From positions 1 to 64,000 of the forward strand of contig DATAFF010000135.1 of NCBI GenBank assembly GCA_036257595.1: a stretch of 64,000 nt of DNA, written 5' to 3'. A model generated the notes under the pieces. It was not told where the DNA came from and searched no databases. It saw only the letters and a program-made list of their open reading frames with translations. Numbering within the stretch: position 1 is the stretch's first letter; each line of letters begins with the position of its first letter. Source of the DNA: DATAFF01 sp036257595. GTDB taxonomy: Bacteria > Pseudomonadota > Alphaproteobacteria > Rhizobiales > Aestuariivirgaceae. The position numbers were made by a program, and so were the translations under genes. Below, one piece after another: positions 7,504 through 16,732 of the stretch.

Positions 7504-8097
7504 ATGACCATGGACGCACCTCGTTTCCTCGATGGGCATCTTCTCGTTGCAATGCCGAGCATTGGCGATCCGCGATTTGATCGCTCGGTAATCTATCTCT
7601 GTGCCCATTCGGCCGAAGGCGCCATGGGAATCGTCGTCAACAAGCCCGCCGAAGGCATCACTTTTCCCGAATTGCTTGAGCGGCTTAACATCGTTCCCGA
7701 AGGCCAGCGCATCAGCCTGCCGCCGAGCATTGCCCGGATGCATGTCCAGTTCGGCGGCCCGGTCGAGACCGGCCGCGGCTTCGTCCTCCACACCACCGAC
7801 TATTTCGCAGCCGATTCAACCTTGCCGATCGACGAGAAGATCGGGCTGACCGCCACATTGGATGTGCTTCGGGCGATCGCCCGGGGACGAGGCCCGCGTC
7901 GCGCCTTGATGGCGCTCGGTTATGCCGGCTGGGGCCCGGGTCAGCTCGAAACCGAGATCCAGCGCAATGGCTGGCTGCATTGTGCGGCCGATGACGCAAT
8001 CGTGTTCGACGGCAATCTCGACGGCAAATATGAGCGCGCCATGCGCAAGATCGGCATCGATCTGACCAAGCTGTCGGGTCAGGCCGGCCACGCCTAG
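7504..8097 (+). CDS. YqgE/AlgH family protein (UPF0301)
   Basis: The 197-residue product matches the YqgE/AlgH family of unknown biochemical function: FLDGHLLVAMPSIGDPRFDR at the N-terminus, SAEGAMGIVVNKP, VQFGGPVETGRGFVLH, and ALGYAGWGPGQLETEIQRNGW. The ATG at 7504 sits behind a GGGGGA site; a second ATG two codons on is also possible. The TAG stop starts a TAGAGCATCAT motif shared with other gene ends in the window. Confidence 0.92.
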   Translation: MTMDAPRFLDGHLLVAMPSIGDPRFDRSVIYLCAHSAEGAMGIVVNKPAEGITFPELLERLNIVPEGQRISLPPSIARMHVQFGGPVETGRGFVLHTTDYFAADSTLPIDEKIGLTATLDVLRAIARGRGPRRALMALGYAGWGPGQLETEIQRNGWLHCAADDAIVFDGNLDGKYERAMRKIGIDLTKLSGQAGHA

Positions 8098-8114
8098 AGC
8101 ATCATCTCTGAGCC

Positions 8115-11100
8115 TCACTCCCCGGCCGGCGACCGGCTCCGGGCCGCATCGCGGAGCCGTCGTCTGAGCCGCCGCGCCTTTTCCCGGGCTCCCGAATTCT
8201 GGGTGTCGGCCTCGGCCGGCTCGCCGTCGCCGGCCTCCTCGCTGGGCTCCTCTTCGTTCGCGTCCGTCTGAGGCTCTAGTGTCTCGGCTTCACCGCTCGT
8301 GTCCATGGCGGCGGGCTCTTCGTCGCCCTCGGTCGCGCTGCTCGCCGACGGCGCTTCGTCATTGGCCGACGCGGTCGGCTTTGCGAACCGCCAGGTGAAG
8401 GATGCAAGGCCGAAGGCTCGCGTCCGTGTCGCACTGTCTTCCTCCGGCTCCGGTTGGGGTTCCGGGGCTGGCGGTTCCATTGCTTTCAGCCGCGGTGCGG
8501 CGGGAGGCATGTGCGGCGCTGCCGGGGCCGGCGATGCTGACGGCGGCAACGCCGCCCGAGCCGGGCCGCGGCGCTGCAGCGCTGTCGCGTCCTCCTCGTA
8601 ATCCGCCAGATCCTCGACCCGCGGTCCGTCATCGCGCTCGCGCGCCGGCGCCGGCAATGCGGCGGGGCGTTCTTCGCGGCCAAGCAGCCGGTCCCAGAAC
8701 GCCGCCATGCCGGTCCGGCGCTGTGCGACATTGTAGGGAAGCCCACCCAGCGCCTCGATCACCTGCTTGGCCGTCACCGGCTCGCCGATGAAGAAACCTT
8801 GCGCATAGTCGCACTCGAGCTCGTTCAGCCGCGCCACCTGGGCGCCGTTCTCCACTCCCTCGGCAACGACGCTCAGGCCGAGATCATGGGCAAGCAGAAT
8901 GATCGCCTCGAGAATGATCGACGCCTGCTCGTCCTCCGGCTCGACATCGAGGAAGCTGCGGTCGATCTTGAGTGTGTCGAACGGCAGGCGGCGCAGATTG
9001 GCCAGCGCCGAATAGCCGGTCCCGAAATCATCGCAGGCGAGGCCCACCCCGAGCTGATGCAGCCGCGCCAGCACCTTGGCCGACAGCTCCGGGTTCTCCA
9101 TCACCAACGATTCGGTGATCTCGAGCTTGAGCGTGCCGGACCGGATGTCTTCCCGCGCCAGCAGCGCCCGCACCTCATCGACAAGCTCATTGTTGACGAG
9201 CTGCGCCGATGACACATTCACCGCGACGAACAGCGGATCGGATGGTCGGAATGCCCGCTGCCAGATGCCGAGCTGCCGCGCCGCCTCGTTCAGCACATAG
9301 CGGCCGAGCTCGCGGATGATGCCGGTGTCCTCGGCGATGCCGAGAAAGGCTGCCGGCTGCAGCAGCTCGCCATTGCGGCGCCACCGCACCAGCGCCTCGA
9401 AGCCGGCAAGCTCGCGATCGCCGAGCCGCATGATCGGCTGATAGACGACCTCGATCTCGCTCCTCTCGATGGCGCGCCGGAGATCCTGCTCGATCAGCAG
9501 CAGCTGGCCGCGGTCGTCATGCATGCCCGGGCGGAAAAACTCGATCGTGTCCTTGCCGCGCCGCTTGGCTTCATAAAGCGCCACCTCGGCGTCCTTCAGC
9601 ACATCCTCGGCCGCCATGCGGCCGGGCCGCGGCGCCGCGATGCCGAGCGATCCGGTGAGGAAGATCTCCTGCGCCCTCACCCGGACCGGCTGGGCAATGG
9701 TGCGGCGGATCTGCTCCGTCATGGCACGGATGTCGGGTTTCGACCGCCCGGTCTGGAGCACCATGCCGAACTGATCGCCCGGCAGACGAGCCAGCGTATC
9801 GTCAGGTCCGGCGATCGCCTGGAGGCGCTTGGCCGTCACATGCAGCAGGCTGTCGCCGACCTCATGACCGAGGCCGTCATTGACCGCCTTGAACCTGTCG
9901 AGATCGATCACCACCACATGGACCTCCGAATGAGCACCCGCCGGCCCCTTCAGCGTGCGCTCCAGCCGATCGAGAAACAGCGCACGGTTGGGCAGCCCGG
10001 TGACGCGGTCGCGCACCGCATCCGACAGGATCCGGTCCTCCGAGCGTCGGAACGCGGTGGTGTCGGCGAGCGTCCCGATGATCCGGGCCGCCAGCCCGTC
10101 ATCCCCCTGAATCACCCGCGCCCGAAGCAGATACCAGCGATAGCTGCCATCGGCCCGCCTCAGCCGGAATTCCTGCGACACTCCACCCCGCCGGCGGCGT
10201 TCGGCGCCCTCGATCGCCGTCTTGAACGGCAGCCGGTCCGAGGGGTGGATCAGCTCCATCCAGGGTGTGAGATCGCTGCCGCTCAACACCCCCGACCGCA
10301 ACCCCAGCGACCGCTCGAGCTCCTGCCCGATGAACAGCAGCCCTTTGTCGACTTGCCAGTCGAACACCGACTGCTCGGAATTGGCCAGCGCCAGGGCGCG
10401 GCGCGCGATGTCCTCGAAAGAGCGTCCCGATGCCATCACCGATCCGAAGGCGAACTGGGTGACGGTGAACGCCATGGTGAGGAGCACGAGAACGAGGCCG
10501 GCCAGCGTCACCGGCGTCGACAGCCGGCCGGTCATCAGGCCGAGACAATCGGCGGCGGCGATCAGCGTCCAGGCGGTCAGCACCGACCACACAATGAGCG
10601 AGCCCTGCGCCCGCACCGAGCGATCCCGCCACAGCCAGGCGATGACCCCGAAGCCGCCGAGTACAACCAAAAAGAACAGCACCCGGATAAGGCCGGTCGC
10701 GATCGCCGGCTGCACCTGGCCATAGCCGATCAGGGCCATGGCGATGGCCATGACCGCAAGCCCGAGAATGGCCACCGCCGGCAACCGGCGCCTCAGCTCG
10801 AGGAAGGTGACGAGGCAGGCCGTGATGCCCGCCAGCATCAGGCCCTCGATGGCCACCCGGAGCTGGTCCTCGCTGATGCCGAATGGGAGCCACGCCGCCA
10901 GCACGCCGAGATAGCCCATTTCCGCCGCCAGGAACGCCACTGCCGGACCGGCGAACAGCGCTGCCGCCGGGAACACGGCCCGGCGTCGGACGATGAACAG
11001 GCAGAGAATGGCGATGGCGAGCAGGATGGCGATCCCCAGCACCGCACCGTTGAAGAACGCCTGCGAGCCAGCCTGGGCGTCCCAGGCTTGGCGATGCCAC

Positions 11101-11609
11101 AGCAGGAGCCCGCCGAGCCCGGCATCGCCGAGCTCGATCGCATAGGTGACGGAGAAGCCGGGATTGATGGTGAGCGCCAGCACATCGGCGCCCGGAACCC
11201 TGAGCGACTGCACCGACTGCCCGGCCGAGATCTGGAAACTGTGAATGCGGGTGCCGGAGTGGACCGGCCAGAACACGCCCGAATCCGAGAAGCCCTGATG
11301 CGGGATGACGAGCACCAGATTCTCCGGCTCCGTCTTGGGATTGCGCAGATGCAGCACAGCCCAGCGGTGAGTCGGGCCGGTGCTGCGCGCTTCGAGCGGC
11401 ATGCGGATTCGCTGGCCCGAGGCATCGGTCGGAAGCTCGATCGAGATGTTGGCGCGACTGCTTTCGACGCCGTGAAGCGCCGGCATGAGATCGATGAAAG
11501 GCCCGGAAAACGAGGTATCCACCACCTCGACCGCCCGCGCCGGCACCGGCGCAAGCATGGCGAGCAGCAGCAACAGCCACCCCATGCAATGGCAGCGTAG
11601 ACGCAGCAT
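8115..11609 (-). CDS. Membrane PAS-GGDEF-EAL cyclic-di-GMP signalling protein with degenerate GGDEF
   Basis: This is a 1164-residue sensor. After a signal sequence (MGWLLLLLAMLAPVPARA, from about residue 9) comes a periplasmic beta-rich region, then about seven membrane helices (residues 190-395), the 7TMR-DISM plan. A PAS domain (about 405-520) with RRADGSYRWYLLRARVIQ precedes the GGDEF domain (525-690), whose signature is PGDQF at 610-614 instead of GGDEF, so cyclase activity is doubtful. The EAL domain looks intact: FEALVRW (E738), NVSSAQL, LEITES, DDFGTGYSAL (860-861), K881, VAEGVEN (E917). It is therefore more likely a phosphodiesterase. The last 170 residues are a proline- and acid-rich tail ending in an arginine-rich helix. 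The start at 11609 is chosen ahead of the signal peptide; the frame is open to 11696. Confidence 0.92.
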   Translation of the reverse strand: MLRLRCHCMGWLLLLLAMLAPVPARAVEVVDTSFSGPFIDLMPALHGVESSRANISIELPTDASGQRIRMPLEARSTGPTHRWAVLHLRNPKTEPENLVLVIPHQGFSDSGVFWPVHSGTRIHSFQISAGQSVQSLRVPGADVLALTINPGFSVTYAIELGDAGLGGLLLWHRQAWDAQAGSQAFFNGAVLGIAILLAIAILCLFIVRRRAVFPAAALFAGPAVAFLAAEMGYLGVLAAWLPFGISEDQLRVAIEGLMLAGITACLVTFLELRRRLPAVAILGLAVMAIAMALIGYGQVQPAIATGLIRVLFFLVVLGGFGVIAWLWRDRSVRAQGSLIVWSVLTAWTLIAAADCLGLMTGRLSTPVTLAGLVLVLLTMAFTVTQFAFGSVMASGRSFEDIARRALALANSEQSVFDWQVDKGLLFIGQELERSLGLRSGVLSGSDLTPWMELIHPSDRLPFKTAIEGAERRRRGGVSQEFRLRRADGSYRWYLLRARVIQGDDGLAARIIGTLADTTAFRRSEDRILSDAVRDRVTGLPNRALFLDRLERTLKGPAGAHSEVHVVVIDLDRFKAVNDGLGHEVGDSLLHVTAKRLQAIAGPDDTLARLPGDQFGMVLQTGRSKPDIRAMTEQIRRTIAQPVRVRAQEIFLTGSLGIAAPRPGRMAAEDVLKDAEVALYEAKRRGKDTIEFFRPGMHDDRGQLLLIEQDLRRAIERSEIEVVYQPIMRLGDRELAGFEALVRWRRNGELLQPAAFLGIAEDTGIIRELGRYVLNEAARQLGIWQRAFRPSDPLFVAVNVSSAQLVNNELVDEVRALLAREDIRSGTLKLEITESLVMENPELSAKVLARLHQLGVGLACDDFGTGYSALANLRRLPFDTLKIDRSFLDVEPEDEQASIILEAIILLAHDLGLSVVAEGVENGAQVARLNELECDYAQGFFIGEPVTAKQVIEALGGLPYNVAQRRTGMAAFWDRLLGREERPAALPAPARERDDGPRVEDLADYEEDATALQRRGPARAALPPSASPAPAAPHMPPAAPRLKAMEPPAPEPQPEPEEDSATRTRAFGLASFTWRFAKPTASANDEAPSASSATEGDEEPAAMDTSGEAETLEPQTDANEEEPSEEAGDGEPAEADTQNSGAREKARRLRRRLRDAARSRSPAGE

Positions 11610-11775
11610 GCTCACGTCTGAACCGTCGATTCCCGCTTCGACCCCAACCCTACCTACAGGGCCCCTGCGGGGCACGCAAGCGATCGCGCACGGCAATTTT
11701 GTGGCCGTCCACCGCGACTTGGCGAATATTTAGAGCATGATGCTCCCGGAAGACAACCCGCCCTTGTGGGCAGCC

Positions 11776-12363
11776 TCACGGTCTGGGATCGTTCTCCAAT
11801 ATTGCGAAGAGCAGGTGATCCTGCCAGCTGCCGGCGATCTTGAGATAGCGCCGGGCATAGCCCTCCTCGCCGAAACCGCACCGTTTGAGGAGCCGGATCG
11901 AGGGCTCGTTGACCGGCAGGCAGGCCGCTTCGATTCGGTGCAGGCGCAAATGGTCGAAGGCGTAGGAGACGACCGCCGACACCGCCGCCGACATATAGCC
12001 CTGCCGGGCGTAAGGCGCTCCGACCCAATAGCCGAGCGAGGCGGTCTGGGCGACGCCGCGGCGCACATTGGAGAGCGTGAGCCCGCCGACCAGCTGGCCC
12101 GCTTCGGCGCAGAAGACGAAATAGGCATAGCCGGTATCCGACCGCATATCCCGCATATAGCGCTTTACCCGCTGTCGGAACGCCGAGCGGGTCAGGTCGT
12201 CCGGCGGCCAGACCGGCTCCCACGGGCTTAGGAAAGCCCGGCTCTCCTCGCGCAGCGTCGCCCATTCCTCATGATCGTTGAGCGTCGGCACCCGCAGCCG
12301 GACGCCACGTCCGCGAAGCTCGGGCTGCGGATCGAGATAGCTGGTCGCGCGAAGAAAGGCCAT
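11776..12363 (-). CDS. rimJ: GNAT N-acetyltransferase, RimJ/RimL type
   Basis: The 195-residue acetyltransferase has the RimJ-type layout: LRVPTLNDHEEWATLREESRAFL near the N-terminus, GGLTLSNVRRGVAQTASLGYW (strands 4-5), the acetyl-CoA loop region YARQGYMSAAVSAVVSYAF, HRIEAACLPVNEPSIRLL and KRCGFGEEGYARRYL. RimJ homologues acetylate the N-terminus of ribosomal protein S5; the real substrate here is unknown. It follows the M16 peptidase gene by 27 bases and ends the thrC-peptidase transcript. Confidence 0.88.
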   Translation of the reverse strand: MAFLRATSYLDPQPELRGRGVRLRVPTLNDHEEWATLREESRAFLSPWEPVWPPDDLTRSAFRQRVKRYMRDMRSDTGYAYFVFCAEAGQLVGGLTLSNVRRGVAQTASLGYWVGAPYARQGYMSAAVSAVVSYAFDHLRLHRIEAACLPVNEPSIRLLKRCGFGEEGYARRYLKIAGSWQDHLLFAILENDPRP

Positions 12364-12390
12364 GAGCCGGAAGACCCCGTAACGCGTTCC

Positions 12391-13659
12391 TCAGGTGAAT
12401 CTTGCCGCGATCCTCTCGTAAGGCGCAAGCGACGTTATTGCCCCGACCGCTCCCATTGCGGGTTGCGAGCCCGTCAGCACGCGCTCGGCCAATGCGCTCA
12501 CCTGCGTGGCATCGACCGCATCGATCCGGGCGATCAGCTCGGAAATCTCCGGAACCCGGCCAAAGGCCAGGAATTGGCGGGCGATCTGGTCGGCCCGCCC
12601 CGCTGCGCTTTCGAGATTCATGACGAGCCCGGCCTTGATCTGGGCGCGGGCCCGGGCGACCTCGCTCTCCGGAATGTCGTCGGCGAGCGACCGCATGACA
12701 TCGCTCATCACCGAGACCAGCGCGTCCGCCTTGTCGGGAGCGGTCGCCGCATAGACCGTGAGAATGCCCCCGTCCTCATACGACGTGGCATAGGAATAGA
12801 CCGCATAGCACAGGCCGCGCTCTTCCCGCAGCTCCTGGAACAGCCGCGAGGACATGCCGCCGCCGAGAATGCCGGAGAGCACCTGCATGGTGTAGACGTC
12901 ATGATCGTGATAGCTCACCCCCGGCAGCCCGAACGCGACATGGGTCTGGTCGAGCGGCCGTGCTGCCAGCGCCGGGCCGCCGACAAACCGCGGCACCTGC
13001 CACGAGCGCCGGCTCGCCGGTGTGAGACCGGCCAGCAGCGCCTCCGCCTCTGCGGCAAGCCGGCGGTGATCGATATTGCCGGCCGCAGCGACCACCATGC
13101 GGTTGGCGGCATAGTGCCGGTCGCGATAGCCGGTGATTGCCACCACATCATGGGCCACCACGCGCTCGGCGGTGCCGAGAATGGGACGGCCGAGCGGATG
13201 CTCGGGCCATGCCCGCCCCTGCAGCAGGTCGAAGACCAGATCGTCGGGCGTGTCGTTCGCGGCGGCGATCTCCTGCAGGATCACGTCGCGCTCGCGCTCC
13301 AGCTCCTGCCCATCGAACACCGGATCGATGAGGATGTCGGACAGCACATCGAGAGCCAGCCGCCAGTCGTCCTTGAGAACCCGCGCGTAATAGGCGGTGT
13401 TCTCCATGGCCGTCGATGCATTGATGTCGCCGCCCGCTGCCTCGATCTCCTCGGCGATGTCGCGGGCCGAGCGTCGCTTCGTGCCCTTGAAGGCCATATG
13501 CTCGAGGAGATGCGCGATCCCGTTCTCCATCGCTTGCTCGTCGCGCGCGCCGGCCCTGACCCAGATGCCGAGCGCCACCGTCTCGAGCTGCGGCATGGCA
13601 TGGGTCACCACAGTCAGGCCGTTCGACAGCGTGGAGATTTCGACAGGGCTCTGGCTCAC
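12391..13659 (-). CDS. M16 family zinc peptidase (mitochondrial-processing-peptidase-like)
   Basis: The 422-residue M16B peptidase has the inverted zinc motif HLLEH (H50, E53, H54) in GIAHLLEHMAFKGT and the third ligand E130 in ERERDVILQEIAAAND. The C-terminal half carries the GGGMSSRLFQELREERGLCY signature. Alphaproteobacterial members are the closest bacterial relatives of the mitochondrial processing peptidase beta subunit. Translation starts at GTG 13659 in a GTGA overlap with thrC; the frame is open further upstream, but that part overlaps thrC and looks non-coding. The thrC-peptidase-rimJ order is common in Rhizobiales. Confidence 0.94.
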   Translation of the reverse strand: MSQSPVEISTLSNGLTVVTHAMPQLETVALGIWVRAGARDEQAMENGIAHLLEHMAFKGTKRRSARDIAEEIEAAGGDINASTAMENTAYYARVLKDDWRLALDVLSDILIDPVFDGQELERERDVILQEIAAANDTPDDLVFDLLQGRAWPEHPLGRPILGTAERVVAHDVVAITGYRDRHYAANRMVVAAAGNIDHRRLAAEAEALLAGLTPASRRSWQVPRFVGGPALAARPLDQTHVAFGLPGVSYHDHDVYTMQVLSGILGGGMSSRLFQELREERGLCYAVYSYATSYEDGGILTVYAATAPDKADALVSVMSDVMRSLADDIPESEVARARAQIKAGLVMNLESAAGRADQIARQFLAFGRVPEISELIARIDAVDATQVSALAERVLTGSQPAMGAVGAITSLAPYERIAARFT

Positions 13660-15044
13660 GCGCGTTGCACCACATGATTCTCGACGACACCGAGATCGTT
13701 CGGCAAGATATCGAACCGCTCCGTCTTCGCCATCAGGTCGCCAAGGCGCCTGGGGAGCTCCGGACGGATTCCGCTCGCAGCTTCCACCGCATCCGGGAAT
13801 TTCGCCGGATGCGCCGTTGCCAGCACGATCATCGGGCTGTCGCGCAGCATGTGAAGGCGCCCAACATGACAACCGACCGCGCTATGCGGATCAATGAGCT
13901 CCGAGGTTTGCTCGAGCACCCTGGCGATCTCGCGCGCCGTTTCCGCCTCGCTGCAGGAGCCTGAGCCGAACTTTGCCCGCATGCGCGCCAGCGCCGGCTC
14001 GGGAATGACGAACCCCCGCCGCGGTCCGGCCAGATCCTGCATCAATCTGCGAAGCGCGGCGCTGTCGCGCTCCAGCGTCTCGAACAGCAGCCTTTCGAAA
14101 TTGCTCGACACCTGGATGTCCATCGACGGGCTCGTCGACATCTGGACCGGCCGCAGCTCGTAAGTGCCGCTGCGCAGCGCCCGGTCGAGTATGTCGTTGA
14201 CATTCGTGGCGATGACCAGCCGGTCGATCGGCAGCCCCATCCGCAAGGCGACATAGCCGGCGAAGATATCGCCGAAATTTCCCGTCGGCACCGCAAAGCT
14301 GACGGCGCGCCACGGTGCCCCGAGCGCCAGCGCGGCGGCAACGTAATAGACCACCTGGGCCATGATCCGCGCCCAGTTGATCGAGTTGACGCCGACCAGT
14401 CGCATCTTGTCGCTGAATTGCCGGTCGGCAAACATCGCCTTGACCAGCGCCTGGGCGTCGTCGAACGTCCCCTCGATGGCAATATTGTGAATGTTGGCGG
14501 CGCCCTGCGTCGTCATTTGGCGGCGCTGCACCGCGCTCACCCGCTGATGCGGATGCAGCATGAAGAGCGCGATGCGCCGGCTGTCGCGGAACGCCTCGAC
14601 AGCTGCCCCGCCGGTATCGCCCGATGTCGCACCCACGATGGTGACCCGCTCGCCGCGCCTGGTCAGCGCCCAATCCATCATCGGCGCCAGCAGCTGCATG
14701 GCGATATCCTTGAAGGCAAGGGTCGGTCCGTGGAACAGCTCGAGCAGCCACAGATTGGCATCGAGCTGCTTGAGCGGCGTCACCGCCGGATGGCCGAATC
14801 CGGCATAGGCCTGCTCGATCATGGCGCGGAAGTCGGTGCGCGGGATGGCGCCGCCGATGAAAGGCGTCATCACCGCTTCGGCGATATCGGCATAGGAAGC
14901 ACCGCTGAGCGCGCTCAATCGCTCGGGCGTCAATTGCGGCCAGCTCTCCGGCACATAGAGGCCCTGATCGCTCGCCGGGCCGCCAAGCAGCACGTCCTCG
15001 AAGCCGCTGACCGGCGCTTCGCCACGCGTCGAGATGTAGCGCAA
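13656..15044 (-). CDS. thrC: Threonine synthase
   Basis: Threonine synthase converts O-phosphohomoserine to threonine with PLP. The 462-residue enzyme begins RYISTRGEAPVSGFEDVLLGG. The PLP lysine is K112 in GPTLAFKDIAMQLL, and GATSGDTGGAAVEAF and SFAVPTGNFGDIFAGYVA are the usual phosphate and substrate loops. I prefer the TTG at 15044, which has AGGA seven bases upstream and gives the family-typical N-terminus; an ATG at 15089 is open but adds an unlikely basic leader. The gene sits at the end of the cytochrome oxidase cluster, 69 bases after surf1, and is coupled to the M16 peptidase gene. Confidence 0.96.
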   Translation of the reverse strand: MRYISTRGEAPVSGFEDVLLGGPASDQGLYVPESWPQLTPERLSALSGASYADIAEAVMTPFIGGAIPRTDFRAMIEQAYAGFGHPAVTPLKQLDANLWLLELFHGPTLAFKDIAMQLLAPMMDWALTRRGERVTIVGATSGDTGGAAVEAFRDSRRIALFMLHPHQRVSAVQRRQMTTQGAANIHNIAIEGTFDDAQALVKAMFADRQFSDKMRLVGVNSINWARIMAQVVYYVAAALALGAPWRAVSFAVPTGNFGDIFAGYVALRMGLPIDRLVIATNVNDILDRALRSGTYELRPVQMSTSPSMDIQVSSNFERLLFETLERDSAALRRLMQDLAGPRRGFVIPEPALARMRAKFGSGSCSEAETAREIARVLEQTSELIDPHSAVGCHVGRLHMLRDSPMIVLATAHPAKFPDAVEAASGIRPELPRRLGDLMAKTERFDILPNDLGVVENHVVQRA

Positions 15045-15113
15045 ATTCGTTCCTGTCCCAGAGGTCTGACGTGAGCGGCAACTCGGCAACAGTAACCGGG
15101 CGCCTGATCGCCT

Positions 15114-15833
15114 TCAAGCGCGCCCGCTTTCGCGAAGCGCCAGCACCGTCATGATGGCGAGTGCCGCCGCGAGACCGAACCAGGTGAGCGCATATGACAG
15201 ATGGTTGTTGGGAATGGCGACCACCGGCGTGAGGGGGCGCGGCGCATCGCTCCCGCCGAGCGGCGTCCCCGCAAGCTGGACGAACACCGGCGCAACCCGT
15301 CCCGCCGCCGGGCCGGCGCTGGCCGCCGCCATTGCGTGAAGGTCCCACCAGAACCAGCGATTGCGATTGGCATCGTTGGCTGGTGCAAATGCCGCCTTCC
15401 TGGCCGGCGGCTGGCGCGCGAAGCCGGAGAGCGCCAACGGTGCCACCGGCGGCGCACGTACCGCGACGTCCCTGCCGCTCACCTCCGGCAGAAAGCCGCG
15501 ATCGACCATGACCAGCATGCCATCATCGGTGAGGAACGGCGAAACGATCTCCCAACCCGGTCCGTAGGCCGTGCTGAACAGACGAAGATCCTTTCCCCCG
15601 ACAAAGCGCCCCGAGAGCGTGACCGGCCGATAGTCGGCGGTCTTGCCGGCGCCGATCTCGGACAGAACTGTCGCAAGCGCCACCGACGGCGCCGCCAGCT
15701 CGGCCTTCCGCTCGGCGATCAGCGCGTTCTTCCATTGCAGCCGCTCGAGCTGCCAGACCCCGAGCGTGCACAGCATGACGACGCCGAGAGCCGCGGCGAT
15801 GACGAACGACAGCGGCCGGGGCAGCGCAGTCAT
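15114..15833 (-). CDS. SURF1-family cytochrome oxidase assembly protein
   Basis: The 239-residue inner-membrane protein has the two-helix SURF1 topology: an N-terminal helix (PLSFVIAAALGVVMLCTLGVWQL followed by ERLQWKNALI), a periplasmic domain with YRPVTLSGRF and GWEIVSPFLTDDGMLVMVDRGFLP, and a C-terminal helix after NNHLSYALTWFGLAAALA. SURF1 helps insert haem a into subunit I. It lies directly behind ctaE in the oxidase operon. A TAGAGCATCAT palindrome fills the 19-base gap to ctaE. Confidence 0.93.
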   Translation of the reverse strand: MTALPRPLSFVIAAALGVVMLCTLGVWQLERLQWKNALIAERKAELAAPSVALATVLSEIGAGKTADYRPVTLSGRFVGGKDLRLFSTAYGPGWEIVSPFLTDDGMLVMVDRGFLPEVSGRDVAVRAPPVAPLALSGFARQPPARKAAFAPANDANRNRWFWWDLHAMAAASAGPAAGRVAPVFVQLAGTPLGGSDAPRPLTPVVAIPNNHLSYALTWFGLAAALAIMTVLALRESGRA

Positions 15834-15852
15834 CGCGCTAGAGCATCATTCT

Positions 15853-16719
15853 CTAATGCCCTGCCGCAGCGCTCTCTGCGCCGCCGCTACCGCCGCCCCA
15901 GACATAGATGCAGGAGAACAGGAACAGCCAGACCACATCGACGAAGTGCCAGTACCAGGCCGCCGCCTCGAAGCCGAAATGCTTCTGTGGTGTGAACTGG
16001 CCCTGCATCGCGCGGATCAGGCAGACGATGAGGAAGATGGTTCCGACGATGACATGGAACCCGTGAAATCCCGTCGCCATGAAAAAGGTCGAGCCATAGA
16101 TGTTGCCGCCATGCTCGCGGCTGAACGCAAAGGCGGCATGGCCATATTCATAAGCCTGCACGCTGGTGAACAACAATCCGAGCACCACCGTCGCCGCCAG
16201 GCCCCAGACCAGCCCGCGCCGATCATTGTGCAGAAGCGAATGATGCGCCCAGGTCACCGTGGTGCCCGAGGTCAGGAGGATCAGCGTGTTGAACAGCGGC
16301 AGGTGCCATGGGTCGAACGGCACGATCCCCTTCGGCGGCCATTCGCCGCCGGTGACCTGTGCCCGCGCCTCCTGAATCGCCGATCCCGGAAACAGCGCCG
16401 CATCGAAGAACGCCCAGAACCACGCGACGAAGAACATCACCTCCGACGCGATAAACAGCAGCATCCCGTAGCGCAGATGGAGTTGCACCACCGCCGTGTG
16501 GTCGCCGCGATGCGACTCGCGGATCACATCGCGCCACCACATGAACATGGTGTAGAGCACGACCACCGTCCCGGCCAGCATGACCCAGATCGGCCAGATA
16601 CTGTGCATCCAGTTGATCGCTCCGATCGCCATGATGAAGGCGCCGGTCGCCCCGACCGCCGGCCACGGGCTCGGATCGACGAGATGATACTGGTGGTTCT
16701 TGGCGTGGGTCTCGGCCAT
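15853..16719 (-). CDS. ctaE: Cytochrome c oxidase subunit III
   Basis: The 288-residue, seven-helix subunit III of the aa3-type oxidase carries the usual segments: HQYHLVDPSPWPAVGATGAF, MLLFIASEVMFFVAWFWAFF with the conserved acidic residue, WPPKGIVPFDPW, TWAHHSLLH, and the final GFEAAAWYWHFVDVVWLFLF. It stabilises the catalytic core and the D proton path. Its stop codon is the first base triplet of a TAGAG palindromic motif shared with surf1's upstream gap. Confidence 0.97.
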   Translation of the reverse strand: MAETHAKNHQYHLVDPSPWPAVGATGAFIMAIGAINWMHSIWPIWVMLAGTVVVLYTMFMWWRDVIRESHRGDHTAVVQLHLRYGMLLFIASEVMFFVAWFWAFFDAALFPGSAIQEARAQVTGGEWPPKGIVPFDPWHLPLFNTLILLTSGTTVTWAHHSLLHNDRRGLVWGLAATVVLGLLFTSVQAYEYGHAAFAFSREHGGNIYGSTFFMATGFHGFHVIVGTIFLIVCLIRAMQGQFTPQKHFGFEAAAWYWHFVDVVWLFLFSCIYVWGGGSGGAESAAAGH

Positions 16720-16732
16720 GGCCGTGCTCCGG

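Noticed and set aside
9519..11600. Long plus-strand open frame of 693 codons opposite the GGDEF-EAL gene
   Set aside because: It is antisense to a gene with clear domains and its translation is rich in Arg, His, Pro and Gln with no motif; high GC leaves such frames open by chance.
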